Shown here one piece after another: positions 52,401-64,000 of a stretch of DNA of 64,000 nucleotides. The stretch is from contig CANUEZ040000198.1 in assembly GCA_948099385.1 (NCBI GenBank), forward strand, positions 4,168,501-4,232,500, given 5' to 3'. The stretch's first letter is position 1. The number at the start of each line of letters is the position of its first letter. Both the position numbers and the translations under genes were made by a program. The notes under the pieces are model-generated. The model had not been told where the DNA came from. It saw nothing but the letters and a program-made list of their open reading frames with translations, and did not search any database. This DNA is from Fasciola hepatica. Its lineage: Eukaryota; Platyhelminthes; Trematoda; Plagiorchiida; Fasciolidae.

Positions 52401-55400
52401 GGCATTGAACGTATGCGAATCCATAGAACCTGTGGTACTACCGATGAAGTCCATTCCATAGAAAGTTAGAGATGGATTTGATCACGAGCTGAACATTCTC
52501 ACATGAGAAGACGTCCTGGTTAGAACTGATCAACCGACAGATTGGGTCAGTCAAATCGTCATAGTGACAAAAGCGTGCAAAAACTACTTCACATTTGCAT
52601 TGATCCGAAACCACTAACAACAAAAAAAAGAACTCAGCAGAGAGGATTTGACGTCGATCTACGATGATTCATTCATTCGCCATATATCTGGTATTGTTGA
52701 ATATTACTTGTGTTATAATGGACAAGACGTGCATGGGTAATAGGTTGTTTATGCCAAGATGGCTTGTTCGGACATGGACAAAACAAACCAAACGTTACAA
52801 ACATGCTTGTTTGCAAAGTGGCTGCCCCCGTTCACTTGAAGACAGTGACCATCCGACGGAGAAGCTGTCGTGTGGTTCGCCTGTTGTTGCTCACCTTATC
52901 GCGTTCAGTCTCTTGGGCATAGCGGCAATGGTAATCCACGACTGACGACAGTTCCCTTTTCAGCAATCAACTACTTACCAAGTAGTATATACGCTCACCA
53001 CACTTGGAAAGATATGCTTCTGTTTTTGATGAGAAATCGGAAATGCTTCAAGGAGTGAGGGCATTGAACGTATGCGAATCCATAGAACCTGTGGCACTAC
53101 CGATGAAGTCCATTCCATAGAAAGTTAGAGATGGATTTGATCACGAGCTGAACATTCTCACATGAGAAGACGTCCTGGTTAGAACTGATCAACCGACAGA
53201 TTGGGTCAGTCAAATCGTCATAGTGACAAAAGCGTGCAAAAACTATTTCACATTTGCATTGATCCGAAACCACTAACAACAAAAAAAAGAACTCAGCAGA
53301 GAGGATTTGACGTCGATCTACGATGATTCATTCATTCGCCATATATCTGGTATTGTTGAATATTACTTGTGTTATAATGGACAAGACGTGCATGGGTAAT
53401 AGGTTGTTTATGCCAAGATGGCTTGTTCGGACATGGACAAAACAAACCAAACGTTACAAACATGCTTGTTTGCAAAGTGGCTGCCCCCGTTCACTTGAAG
53501 ACAGTGACCATCCGACGGAGAAGCTGTCGTGTGGTTCGCCTGTTGTTGCTCACCTTATCGCGTTCAGTCTCTTGGGCATAGCGGCAATGGTAATCCACGA
53601 CTGACGACAGTTCCCTTTTCAGCAATCAACTACTTACCAAGTAGTATATACGCTCACCACACTTGGAAAGATATGCTTCTGTTTTTGATGAGAAATCGGA
53701 AATGCTTCAAGGAGTGAGGGCATTGAACGTATGCGAATCCATAGAACCTGTGGCACTACCGATGAAGTCCATTCCATAGAAAGTTAGAGATGGATTTGAT
53801 CACGAGCTGAACATTCTCACATGAGAAGACGTCCTGGTTAGAACTGATCAACCGACAGATTGGGTCAGTCAAATCGTCATAGTGACAAAAGCGTGCAAAA
53901 ACTATTTCACATTTGCATTGATCCGAAACCACTAACAACAAAAAAAAGAACTCAGCAGAGAGGATTTGACGTCGATCTACGATGATTCATTCATTCGCCA
54001 TATATCTGGTATTGTTGAATATTACTTGTGTTATAATGGACAAGACGTGCATGGGTAATAGGTTGTTTATGCCAAGATGGCTTGTTCGGACATGGACAAA
54101 ACAAACGAAACGTTACAAACATGCTTGTTTGCAAAGTGGCTGCCCCCGTTCACTTGAAGACAGTGACCATCCGACGGAGAAGCTGTCGTGTGGTTCGCCT
54201 GTTGTTGCTCACCTTATCGCGTTCAGTCTCTTGGGCATAGCGGCAATGGTAATCCACGACTGACGACAGTTCCCTTTTCAGCAATCAACTACTTACCAAG
54301 TAGTATATACGCTCACCACACTTGGAAAGATATGCTTCTGTTTTTGATGAGAAATCGGAAATGCTTCAAGGAGTGAGGGCATTGAACGTATGCGAATCCA
54401 TAGAACCTGTGGCACTACCGATGAAGTCCATTCCATAGAAAGTTAGAGATGGTATTGATCACGAGCTGAACATTCTCACATGAGAAGACGTCCTGGTTAG
54501 AACTGATCAACCGACAGATTGGGTCAGTCAAATCGTCATAGTGACAAAAGCGTGCAAAAACTACTTCACATTTGCATTGATCCGAAACCACTAACAACAA
54601 AAAAAAGAACTCAGCAGAGAGGATTTGACGTCGATCTACGATGATTCATTCATTCGCCATATATCTGGTATTGTTGAATATTACTTGTGTTATAATGGAC
54701 AAGACGTGCATGGGTAATAGGTTGTTTATGCCAAGATGGCTTGTTCGGACATGGACAAAACAAACCAAACGTTACAAACATGCTTGTTTGCAAAGTGGCT
54801 GCCCCCGTTCACTTGAAGACAGTGACCATCCGACGGAGAAGCTGTCGTGTGGTTCGCCTGTTGTTGCTCACCTTATCGCGTTCAGTCTCTTGGGCATAGC
54901 GGCAATGGTAATCCACGACTGACGACAGTTCCCTTTTCAGCAATCAACTACTTACCAAGTAGTATATACGCTCACCACACTTGGAAAGATATGCTTCTGT
55001 TTTTGATGAGAAATCGGAAATGCTTCAAGGAGTGAGGGCATTGAACGTATGCGAATCCATAGAACCTGTGGCACTACCGATGAAGTCCATTCCATAGAAA
55101 GTTAGAGATGGATTTGATCACGAGCTGAACATTCTCACATGAGAAGACGTCCTGGTTAGAACTGATCAACCGACAGATTGGGTCAGTCAAATCGTCATAG
55201 TGACAAAAGCGTGCAAGAACTATTTCACATTTGCATTGATCCGAAACCACTAACAACAAAAAAAAGAACTCAGCAGAGAGGATTTGACGTCGATCTACGA
55301 TGATTCATTCATTCGCCATATATCTGGTATTGTTGAATATTACTTGTGTTATAATGGACAAGACGTGCATGGGTAATAGGTTGTTTATGCCAAGATGGCT

Positions 55401-58011
55401 TGTTCGGACATGGACAAAACAAACCAAACGTTACAAACATGCTTGTTTGCAAAGTGGCTGCCCCCGTTCACTTGAAGACAGTGACCATCCGACGGAGAAG
55501 CTGTCGTGTGGTTCGCCTGTTGTTGCTCACCTTATCGCGTTCAGTCTCTTCGGCATAGCGGCAATGGTAATCCACGACTGACGACAGTTCCCTTTTCAGC
55601 AATCAACTACTTACCAAGTAGTATATACGCTCACCACACTTGGAAAGATATGCTTCTGTTTTTGATGAGAAATCGGAAATGCTTCAAGGAGTGAGGGCAT
55701 TGAACGTATGCGAATCCATAGAACCTGTGGTACTACCGATGAAGTCCATTCCATAGAAAGTTAGAGATGGATTTGATCACGAGCTGAACATTCTCACATG
55801 AGAAGACGTCCTGGTTAGAACTGATCAACCGACAGATTGGGTCAGTCAAATCGTCATAGTGACAAAAGCGTGCAAAAACTACTTCACATTTGCATTGATC
55901 CGAAACCACTAACAACAAAAAAAAGAACTCAGCAGAGAGGGTTTGACGTCGTTCTACGATGATCCATTCATTCGCCATATATCTGGTATTGTTGAATATT
56001 ACTCGTGTTATAATGGACAAGACGTGCATGGGTAATAGGTTGTTTATGCCAAGATAGCTTGTTCGGACATGGACAAAACAATTCAAAAGTTACAAACATG
56101 CTTGTTTGCAAAGTGGCTGCCCCCGTTCACTTGAAGACAGTGACCATCCGACGGAGAAGCTGTCGTGTGGTTCGCCTGTTGTTGCTCACCTTATCGCGTT
56201 CAGTCTCTTGGGCATAGCGGCAATGGTAATCCACGACTGACGACAGTTCCCTTTTCAGCAATCAACTACTTACCAAGTAGTATATACGCTCACCACACTT
56301 GGAAAGATATGCTTCTGTTTTTGATGAGAAATCGGAAATGCTTCAAGGAGTGAGGGCATTGAACGTATGCGAATCCATAGAACCTGTGGCACTACCGATG
56401 AAGTCCATTCCATAGAAAGTTAGAGATGGATTTGATCACGAGCTGAACATTCTCACATGAGAAGACGTCCTGGTTAGAACTGATCAACCGACAGATTGGG
56501 TCAGTCAAATCGTCATAGTGACAAAAGCGTGTAAAAACTATTTCACATTTGCATTGATCCGAAACCACTAACAACAAAAAAAAGAACTCAGCAGAGAGGA
56601 TTTGACGTCGATCTACGATGATTCATTCATTCGCCATATATCTGGTATTGTTGAATATTACTTGTGTTATAATGGACAAGACGTGCATGGGTAATAGGTT
56701 GTTTATGCCAAGATGGCTTGTTCGGACATGGACAAAACAAACGAAACGTTACAAACATGCTTGTTTGCAAAGTGGCTGCCCCCGTTCACTTGAAGACAGT
56801 GACCATCCGACGGAGAAGCTGTCGTGTGGTTCGCCTGTTGTTGCTCACCTTATCGCGTTCAGTCTCTTGGGCATAGCGGCAATGGTAATCCACGACTGAC
56901 GACAGTTCCCTTTTCAGCAATCAACTACTTACCAAGTAGTATATACGCTCACCACACTTGGAAAGATATGCTTCTGTTTTTGATGAGAAATCGGAAATGC
57001 TTCAAGGAGTGAGGGCATTGAACGTATGCGAATCCATAGAACCTGTGGTACTACCGATGAAGTCCATTCCATAGAAAGTTAGAGATGGATTTGATCACGA
57101 GCTGAACATTCTCACATGAGAAGACGTCCTGGTTAGAACTGATCAACCGACAGATTGGGTCAGTCAAATCGTCATAGTGACAAAAGCGTGCAAAAACTAC
57201 TTCACATTTGCATTGATCCGAAACCACTAACAACAAAAAAAAAGAACTCAGCAGAGAGGGTTTGACGTCGTTCTACGATGATCCATTCATTCGCCATATA
57301 TCTGGTATTGTTGAATATTACTTGTGTTATAATGGACAAGACGTGCATGGGTAATAGGTTGTTTATGCCAAGATAGCTTGTTCGGACATGGACAAAACAA
57401 ACCAAACGTTACAAACATGCTTGTTTGCAAAGCGGCTGTCCCCGTTCACTTGGAGACAGTGACCATCCGACGGAGAAGCTGTCGTGTGGTTCGCCTGTTG
57501 TTGCTCACCTTATCGCGTTCAGTCTCTTGGGCATAGCGGCAATGGTAATCCACGACTGACGACAGTTCCCTTTTCAGCAATCAACTACTTACCAAGTAGT
57601 ATATACGCTCACCACACTTGGAAAGATATGCTTCTGTTTTTGATGAGAAATCGGAAATGCTTCAAGGAGTGAGGGCATTGAACGTATGCGAATCCATAGA
57701 ACCTGTGGTACTACCGATGAAGTCCATTCCATAGAAAGTTAGAGATGGATTTGATCACGAGCTGAACATTCTCACATGAGAAGACGTCCTGGTTAGAACT
57801 GATCAACCGACAGATTGGGTCAGTCAAATCGTCATAGTGACAAGAGCGTGCAAAAACTACTTCACATTTGCATTGATCCGAAACCACTAACAACAACAAA
57901 AAAGAACTCAGCAGAGAGGGTTTGACGTCGTTCTACGATGATCCATTCATTCGCCATATATCTGGTATTGTTGAATATTACTTGTGTTATAATGGACAAG
58001 ACGTGCATGGG

Positions 58012-58669
58012 TAATAGGTTGTTTATGCCAAGATAGCTTGTTCGGACATGGACAAAACAAACCAAACGTTACAAACATGCTTGTTTGCAAAGTGGCTGCC
58101 CCCGTTCACTTGAAGACAGTGACCATCCGACGGAGAAGCTGTCGTGTGGTTCGCCTGTTGTTGCTCACCTTATCGCGTTCAGTCTCTTGGGCATAGCGGC
58201 AATGGTAATCCACGACTGACGACAGTTCCCTTTTCAGCAATCAACTACTTACCAAGTAGTATATACGCTCACCACACTTGGAAAGATATGCTTCTGTTTT
58301 TGATGAGAAATCGGAAATGCTTCAAGGAGTGAGGGCATTGAACGTATGCGAATCCATAGAACCTGTGGCACTACCGATGAAGTCCATTCCATAGAAAGTT
58401 AGAGATGGATTTGATCACGAGCTGAACATTCTCACATGAGAAGACGTCCTGGTTAGAACTGATCAACCGACAGATTGGGTCAGTCAAATCGTCATAGTGA
58501 CAAAAGCGTGCAAAAATTACTTCACATTTGCATTGATCCGAAACCACTAACAACAAAAAAAGAACTCAGCAGAGAGGGTTTGACGTCGTTCTACGATGAT
58601 TCATTCATTCGCCATATATCTGGTATTGTTGAATATTACTTGTGTTATAATGGACAAGACGTGCATGGG
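58012..58669 (+). repeat. Left-type monomer embedded in the right domain (unit 89)
   Basis: This unit combines AAGATAGC, AAAAATTACTTC (about 58,512), GAGGGTTTG, GTCGTTC and GATGATTCATTC. AAAAATTAC is otherwise seen only in unit 20 (about 13,023). The combination belongs to the left domain, yet its neighbours are right-domain forms. The preceding unit 88 also carries GGCTGTCCCCG (about 57,433), a form seen in units 7, 8, 22 and 23. Confidence 0.55.
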
Positions 58670-58672
58670 TAA
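58475..58672 (+). pseudogene. RT fossil copy whose C-terminal half reads open across the hinge
   Basis: In this unit the hinge A-run has a length that keeps KLLHICIDPKPL and the following SREGLTSFYDD segment in one frame for 65 codons. The frame ends just after ISGIVEYYLCYNGQDVHG at a TAA. In most units the hinge puts these two parts in different frames. Similar in-frame versions occur at 3101, 6398, 7056, 8375, 11670, 12328, 13645, 32769 and 63092. The upstream PTDWVS segment is still in another frame, so this is not a functional reading frame. Openness here reflects hinge length only. Confidence 0.75.
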
Positions 58673-61600
58673 TAGGTTGTTTATGCCAAGATAGCTTGTT
58701 CGGACATGGACAAAACAAACCAAACGTTACAAACATGCTTGTTTGCAAAGTGGCTGCCCCCGTTCACTTGAAGACAGTGACCATCCGACGGAGAAGCTGT
58801 CGTGTGGTTCGCCTGTTATTGCTCACCTTATCGCGTTCAGTCTCTTGGGCATAGCGGCAATGGTAATCCACGACTGACGACAGTTCCCTTTTCAGCAATC
58901 AACTACTTACCAAGTAGTATATACGCTCACCACACTTGGAAAGATATGCTTCTGTTTTTGATGAGAAATCGGAAATGCTTCAAGGAGTGAGGGCATTGAA
59001 CGTATGCGAATCCATAGAACCTGTGGCACTACCGATGAAGTCCATTCCATAGAAAGTTAGAGATGGATTTGATCACGAGCTGAACATTCTCACATGAGAA
59101 GACGTCCTGGTTAGAACTGATCAACCGACAGATTGGGTCAGTCAAATCGTCATAGTGACAAAAGCGTGCAAAAACTATTTCACATTTGCATTGATCCGAA
59201 ACCACTAACAACAAAAAAAAGAACTCAGCAGAGAGGATTTGACGTCGATCTACGATGATTCATTCATTCGCCATATATCTGGTATTGTTGAATATTACTT
59301 GTGTTATAATGGACAAGACGTGCATGGGTAATAGGTTGTTTATGCCAAGATGGCTTGTTCGGACATGGACAAAACAAACCAAACGTTACAAACATGCTTG
59401 TTTGCAAAGTGGCTGCCCCCGTTCACTTGAAGACAGTGACCATCCGACGGAGAAGCTGTCGTGTGGTTCGCCTGTTGTTGCTCACCTTATCGCGTTCAGT
59501 CTCTTGGGCATAGCGGCAATGGTAATCCACGACTGACGACAGTTCCCTTTTCAGCAATCAACTACTTACCAAGTAGTATATACGCTCACCACACTTGGAA
59601 AGATATGCTTCTGTTTTTGATGAGAAATCGGAAATGCTTCAAGGAGTGAGGGCATTGAACGTATGCGAATCCATAGAACCTGTGGTACTACCGATGAAGT
59701 CCATTCCATAGAAAGTTAGAGATGGATTTGATCACGAGCTGAACATTCTCACATGAGAAGACGTCCTGGTTAGAACTGATCAACCGACAGATTGGGTCAG
59801 TCAAATCGTCATAGTGACAAAAGCGTGCAAAGACTATTTCACATTTGCATTGATCCGAAACCACTAACAAAAAAAGAAACAAGAACTCAGCAGAGAGGGT
59901 TTGACGTCGTTCTACGATGATTCATTCATTCGCCATATATCTGGTATTGTTGAATATTACTTGTGTTATAATGGACAAGACGTGCATGGGTAATAGGTTG
60001 TTTATGCCAAGATAGCTTGTTCGGACATGGACAAAACAAACCAAACGTTACAAACATGCTTGTTTGCAAAGTGGCTGCCCCCGTTCACTTGAAGACAGTG
60101 ACCATCCGACGGAGAAGCTGTCGTGTGGTTCGCCTGTTGTTGCTCACCTTATCGCGTTCAGTCTCTTGGGCATAGCGGCAATGGTAATCCACGACTGACG
60201 ACAGTTCCCTTTTCAGCAATCAACTACTTACCAAGTAGTATATACGCTCACCACACTTGGAAAGATATGCTTCTGTTTTTGATGAGAAATCGGAAATGCT
60301 TCAAGGAGTGAGGGCATTGAACGTATGCGAATCCATAGAACCTGTGGCACTACCGATGAAGTCCATTCCATAGAAAGTTAGAGATGGATTTGATCACGAG
60401 CTGAACATTCTCACATGAGAAGACGTCCTGGTTAGAACTGATCAACCGACAGATTGGGTCAGTCAAATCGTCATAGTGACAAAAGCGTGCAAAAACTATT
60501 TCACATTTGCATTGATCCGAAACCACTAACAACAAAAAAAAAGAACTCAGCAGAGAGGATTTGACGTCGATCTACGATGATTCATTCATTCGCCATATAT
60601 CTGGTATTGTTGAATATTACTTGTGTTATAATGGACAAGACGTGCATGGGTAGTAGGTTGTTTATGCCAAGATAGCTTGTTCGGACATGGACAAAACAAA
60701 CCAAACGTTACAAACATGCTTGTTTGCAAAGTGGCTGCCCCCGTTCACTTGAAGACAGTGACCATCCGACGGAGAAGCTGTCGTGTGGTTCGCCTGTTGT
60801 TGCTCACCTTATCGCGTTCAGTCTCTTCGGCATAGCGGCAATGGTAATCCACGACTGACGACAGTTCCCTTTTCAGCAATCAACTACTTACCAAGTAGTA
60901 TATACGCTCACCACACTTGGAAAGATATGCTTCTGTTTTTGATGAGAAATCGGAAATGCTTCAAGGAGTGAGGGCATTGAACGTATGCGAATCCATAGAA
61001 CCTGTGGCACTACCGATGAAGTCCATTCCATAGAAAGTTAGAGATGGATTTGATCACGAGCTGAACATTCTCACATGAGAAGACGTCCTGGTTAGAACTG
61101 ATCAACCGACAGATTGGGTCAGTCAAATCGTCATAGTGACAAAAGCGTGCAAAAACTACTTCACATTTGCATTGATCCGAAACCACTAACAACAAAAAAA
61201 AGAACTCAGCAGAGAGGGTTTGACGTCGTTCTACGATGATCCATTCATTCGCCATATATCTGGTATTGTTGAATATTACTTGTGTTATAATGGACAAGAC
61301 GTGCATGGGTAATAGGTTGTTTATGCCAAGATAGCTTGTTCGGACATGGACAAAACAAACCAAACGTTACAAACATGCTTGTTTGCAAAGTGGCTGCCTC
61401 CGTTCACTTGAAGACAGTGACCATCCGACGGAGAAGCAGTCGTGTGGTTCGCCTGTTGTTGCTCACCTTATCGCGTTCAGTCTCTTGGGCATAGCGGCAA
61501 TGGTAATCCACGACTGACGACAGTTCCCTTTTCAGCAATCAACTACTTACCAAGTAGTATATACGCTCACCACACTTGGAAAGATATGCTTCTGTTTTTG

Positions 61601-63945
61601 ATGAGAAATCGGAAATGCTTCAAGGAGTGAGGGCATTGAACGTATGCGAATCCATTGAACCTGTGGCACTACCGATGAAGTCCATTCCATAGAAAGTTAG
61701 AGATGGATTTGATCACGAGCTGAACATTCTCACATGAGAAGACGTCCTGGTTAGAACTGATCAACCGACAGATTGGGTCAGTCAAATCGTCATAGTGACA
61801 AAAGCGTGCAAAAACTACTTCACATTTGCATTGATCCGAAACCACTAACAACAACAAAAAAGAACTCAGCAGAGAGGGTTTGACGTCGTTCTACGATGAT
61901 CCATTCATTCGCCATATATCTGGTATTGTTGAATATTACTTGTGTTATAATGGACAAGACGTGCATGGGTAATAGGTTGTTTATGCCAAGAAAGCTTGTT
62001 CGGACATGGACAAAACAAACCAAACGTTACAAACATGCTTGTTTGCAAAGTGGCTGCCCCCGTTCACTTGAAGACAGTGACCATCCGACGGAGAAGCTGT
62101 CGTGTGGTTCGCCTGTTGTTGCTCACCTTATCGCGTTCAGTCTCTTCGGCATAGCGGCAATGGTAATCCACGACTGACGACAGTTCCCTTTTCAGCAATC
62201 AACTACTTACCAAGTAGTATATACGCTCACCACACTTGGAAAGATATGCTTCTGTTTTTGATGAGAAATCGGAAATGCTTCAAGGAGTGAGGGCATTGAA
62301 CGTATGCGAATCCATAGAACCTGTGGCACTACCGATGAAGTCCATTCCATAGAAAGTTAGAGATGGATTTGATCACGAGCTGAACATTCTCACATGAGAA
62401 GACGTCCTGGTTAGAACTGATCAACCGACAGATTGGGTCAGTCAAATCGTCATAGTGACAAAAGCGTGCAAAAACTATTTCACATTTGCATTGATCCGAA
62501 ACCACTAACAACAAAAAAAAGAACTCAGCAGAGAGGATTTGACGTCGATCTACGATGATTCATTCATTCGCCATATATCTGGTATTGTTGAATATTACTT
62601 GTGTTATAATGGACAAGACGTGCATGGGTAATAGGTTGTTTATGCCAAGATGGCTTGTTCGGACATGGACAAAACAAACCAAACGTTACAAACATGCTTG
62701 TTTGCAAAGTGGCTGCCCCCGTTCACTTGAAGACAGTGACCATCCGACGGAGAAGCTGTCGTGTGGTTCGCCTGTTGTTGCTCACCTTATCGCGTTCAGT
62801 CTCTTCGGCATAGCGGCAATGGTAATCCACGACTGACGACAGTTCCCTTTTCAGCAATCAACTACTTACCAAGTAGTATATACGCTCACCACACTTGGAA
62901 AGATATGCTTCTGTTTTTGATGAGAAATCGGAAATGCTTCAAGGAGTGAGGGCATTGAACGTATGCGAATCCATAGAACCTGTGGTACTACCGATGAAGT
63001 CCATTCCATAGAAAGTTAGAGATGGATTTGATCACGAGCTGAACATTCTCACATGAGAAGACGTCCTGGTTAGAACTGATCAACCGACAGATTGGGTCAG
63101 TCAAATCGTCATAGTGACAAGAGCGTGCAAAAACTACTTCACATTTGCATTGATCCGAAACCACTAACAACAAAAAAAGAACTCAGCAGAGAGGGTTTGA
63201 CGTCGTTCTACGATGATCCATTCATTCGCCATATATCTGGTATTGTTGAATATTACTTGTGTTATAATGGACAAGACGTGCATGGGTAATAGGTTGTTTA
63301 TGCCAAGATAGCTTGTTCGGACATGGACAAAACAAACCAAACGTTACAAACATGCTTGTTTGCAAAGTGGCTGCCCCCGTTCACTTGAAGACAGTGACCA
63401 TCCGACGGAGAAGCTGTCGTGTGGTTCGCCTGTTGTTGCTCACCTTATCGCGTTCAGTCTCTTGGGCATAGCGGCAATGGTAATCCACGACTGACGACAG
63501 TTCCCTTTTCAGCAATCAACTACTTACCAAGTAGTATATACGCTCACCACACTTGGAAAGATATGCTTCTGTTTTTGATGAGAAATCGGAAATGCTTCAA
63601 GGAGTGAGGGCATTGAACGTATGCGAATCCATAGAACCTGTGGTACTACCGATGAAGTCCATTCCATAGAAAGTTAGAGATGGATTTGATCACGAGCTGA
63701 ACATTCTCACATGAGAAGACGTCCTGGTTAGAACTGATCAACCGACAGATTGGGTCAGTCAAATCGTCATAGTGACAAGAGCGTGCAAAAACTACTTCAC
63801 ATTTGCATTGATCCGAAACCACTAACAACAAAAAAAAGAACTCAGCAGAGAGGGTTTGACGTCGTCCTACGATGATCCATTCATTCGCCATATATCTGGT
63901 ATTGTTGAATATTACTTGTGTTATAATGGACAAGACGTGCATGGG

Positions 63946-64000
63946 TAATAGGTTGTTTATGCCAAGATAGCTTGTTCGGACATGGACAAAACAAACCAAA
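63946..64000 (+). repeat. Partial 98th monomer
   Basis: The last 55 bases are the start of another unit (TAATAGGTTGTTTATGCC, then AAGATAGC and GGACATGG), cut by the window edge. The array therefore continues to the right. Confidence 0.95.

Larger units (their letters stand above)
1..64000 (+). repeat. Satellite array, 97 full monomers of about 659 bp plus a partial one
   Basis: The same sequence recurs head to tail with no interruption, always in one orientation. Taking the unit start as TAGTAGGTTGTTT (base 1), an internal landmark GTGTGGTTCGCC lies 132 bases into each unit. It occurs at 133, 792, 1451, 2111, 2770, 3428, 4087, 4746, 5407, 6067, 6725, 7383, 8044, 8702, 9363, 10022, 10679, 11339, 11997, 12655, then about every 659 bases to 62761 and 63419. 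That is 96 intervals over 63,286 bases. Intervals range from 657 to 662 and nearly all the length difference comes from one A-rich hinge. Units differ by a handful of substitutions, so they are highly homogenised. No array end is seen on either side, so the true array exceeds 64 kb. Tandem arrays like this are typical of eukaryotic heterochromatin; a centromeric role is possible but nothing here shows it. Confidence 0.98.
17041..64000 (+). repeat. Right domain: mixture of two newer monomer subfamilies
   Basis: Two linked haplotypes dominate. One combines ACTATTTC, GAGGATTTG, GTCGATC and GATGATTC (for example units 28, 31, 37, 41, 42, 49, 58, 59, 63, 64, 75, 77, 78, 81, 82, 95). The other combines ACTACTTC, GTCGTTC and GATGATCC (for example 27, 34, 36, 40, 48, 52, 73, 74, 85, 87, 93, 96). 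Mixed forms exist (29, 33, 61, 66, 72, 80, 83). GGGTAATAGG is nearly fixed and the start segment is often AAGATGGC. The two types are interspersed without a simple fixed period. Confidence 0.7.

Noticed and set aside
1..64000. CRISPR array or rDNA/5S/spliced-leader cluster
   Set aside because: The 659-bp units show no repeat-spacer structure, and no conserved rRNA, 5S control region or spliced-leader features were found.
1..64000. Pure assembly artefact (one monomer looped)
   Set aside because: Units carry different, ordered combinations of rare variants and a subfamily boundary, which simple looping would not create. A duplicated contig segment around 22-37 kb still cannot be excluded without reads.

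Overview
The whole window is one head-to-tail satellite DNA array. It contains 97 complete monomers (unit 1 begins at base 1, unit 97 ends at 63,945) and 55 bases of a 98th. Monomers are 657 to 662 bp long, with a mean period of about 659.2 bp, and all lie in the same orientation. No single-copy sequence, array boundary, tRNA, rRNA, CRISPR or intact gene is visible. A megasatellite of this kind without interruption points to heterochromatin of a eukaryote, probably a metazoan. The species cannot be named from the sequence.

The main finding is that the monomer is not anonymous sequence. Read on the + strand, about 60% of each unit is a dead fragment of a Ty3/Gypsy LTR-retrotransposon pol gene: the linker upstream of reverse transcriptase and the first part of the RT domain. 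Visible motifs are ERYASVFDE, SIEPVALPMKSIP, PTDWVSQIVIVTK and, in another frame, ICIDPKPL followed by REGL...YDD. A TAG, a TGA and a frameshift are shared by essentially all copies, so the element was dead before amplification. The many short open frames, including the 61-codon frame on the minus strand and the 62-codon GTG-initiated frame on the plus strand, are repeated shadows and not genes.

Layout. Units 1-5 (1 to about 3.3 kb) carry the most private changes. Units 10-19 (5.9 to 12.5 kb) alternate between two monomer forms, making a dimeric higher-order repeat of about 1,318 bp. Up to about 17.0 kb the monomers are of one broad type (GTCGTTC in the tail, mostly AAGATAGC near the start). 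From about 17.04 kb new subfamilies marked by GTCGATC or GATGATCC take over and are shuffled in multi-unit blocks. The clearest block is about 6.6 kb (10 units), present at about 22.09-28.68 kb and again at 30.01-36.60 kb, 12 units away. A smaller four-unit block recurs 8 units apart at about 38.8-41.2 and 44.1-46.5 kb. These patterns fit expansion by unequal exchange and gene conversion.

Within the monomer, variation is very uneven. About 200 bp (unit positions 133-335) is almost invariant and contains a perfect 7-bp-stem hairpin. The last 150 bp, including an (AAC)n/A-run hinge, varies in nearly every unit. All counts were made by eye; an alignment of the 97 units would refine them.
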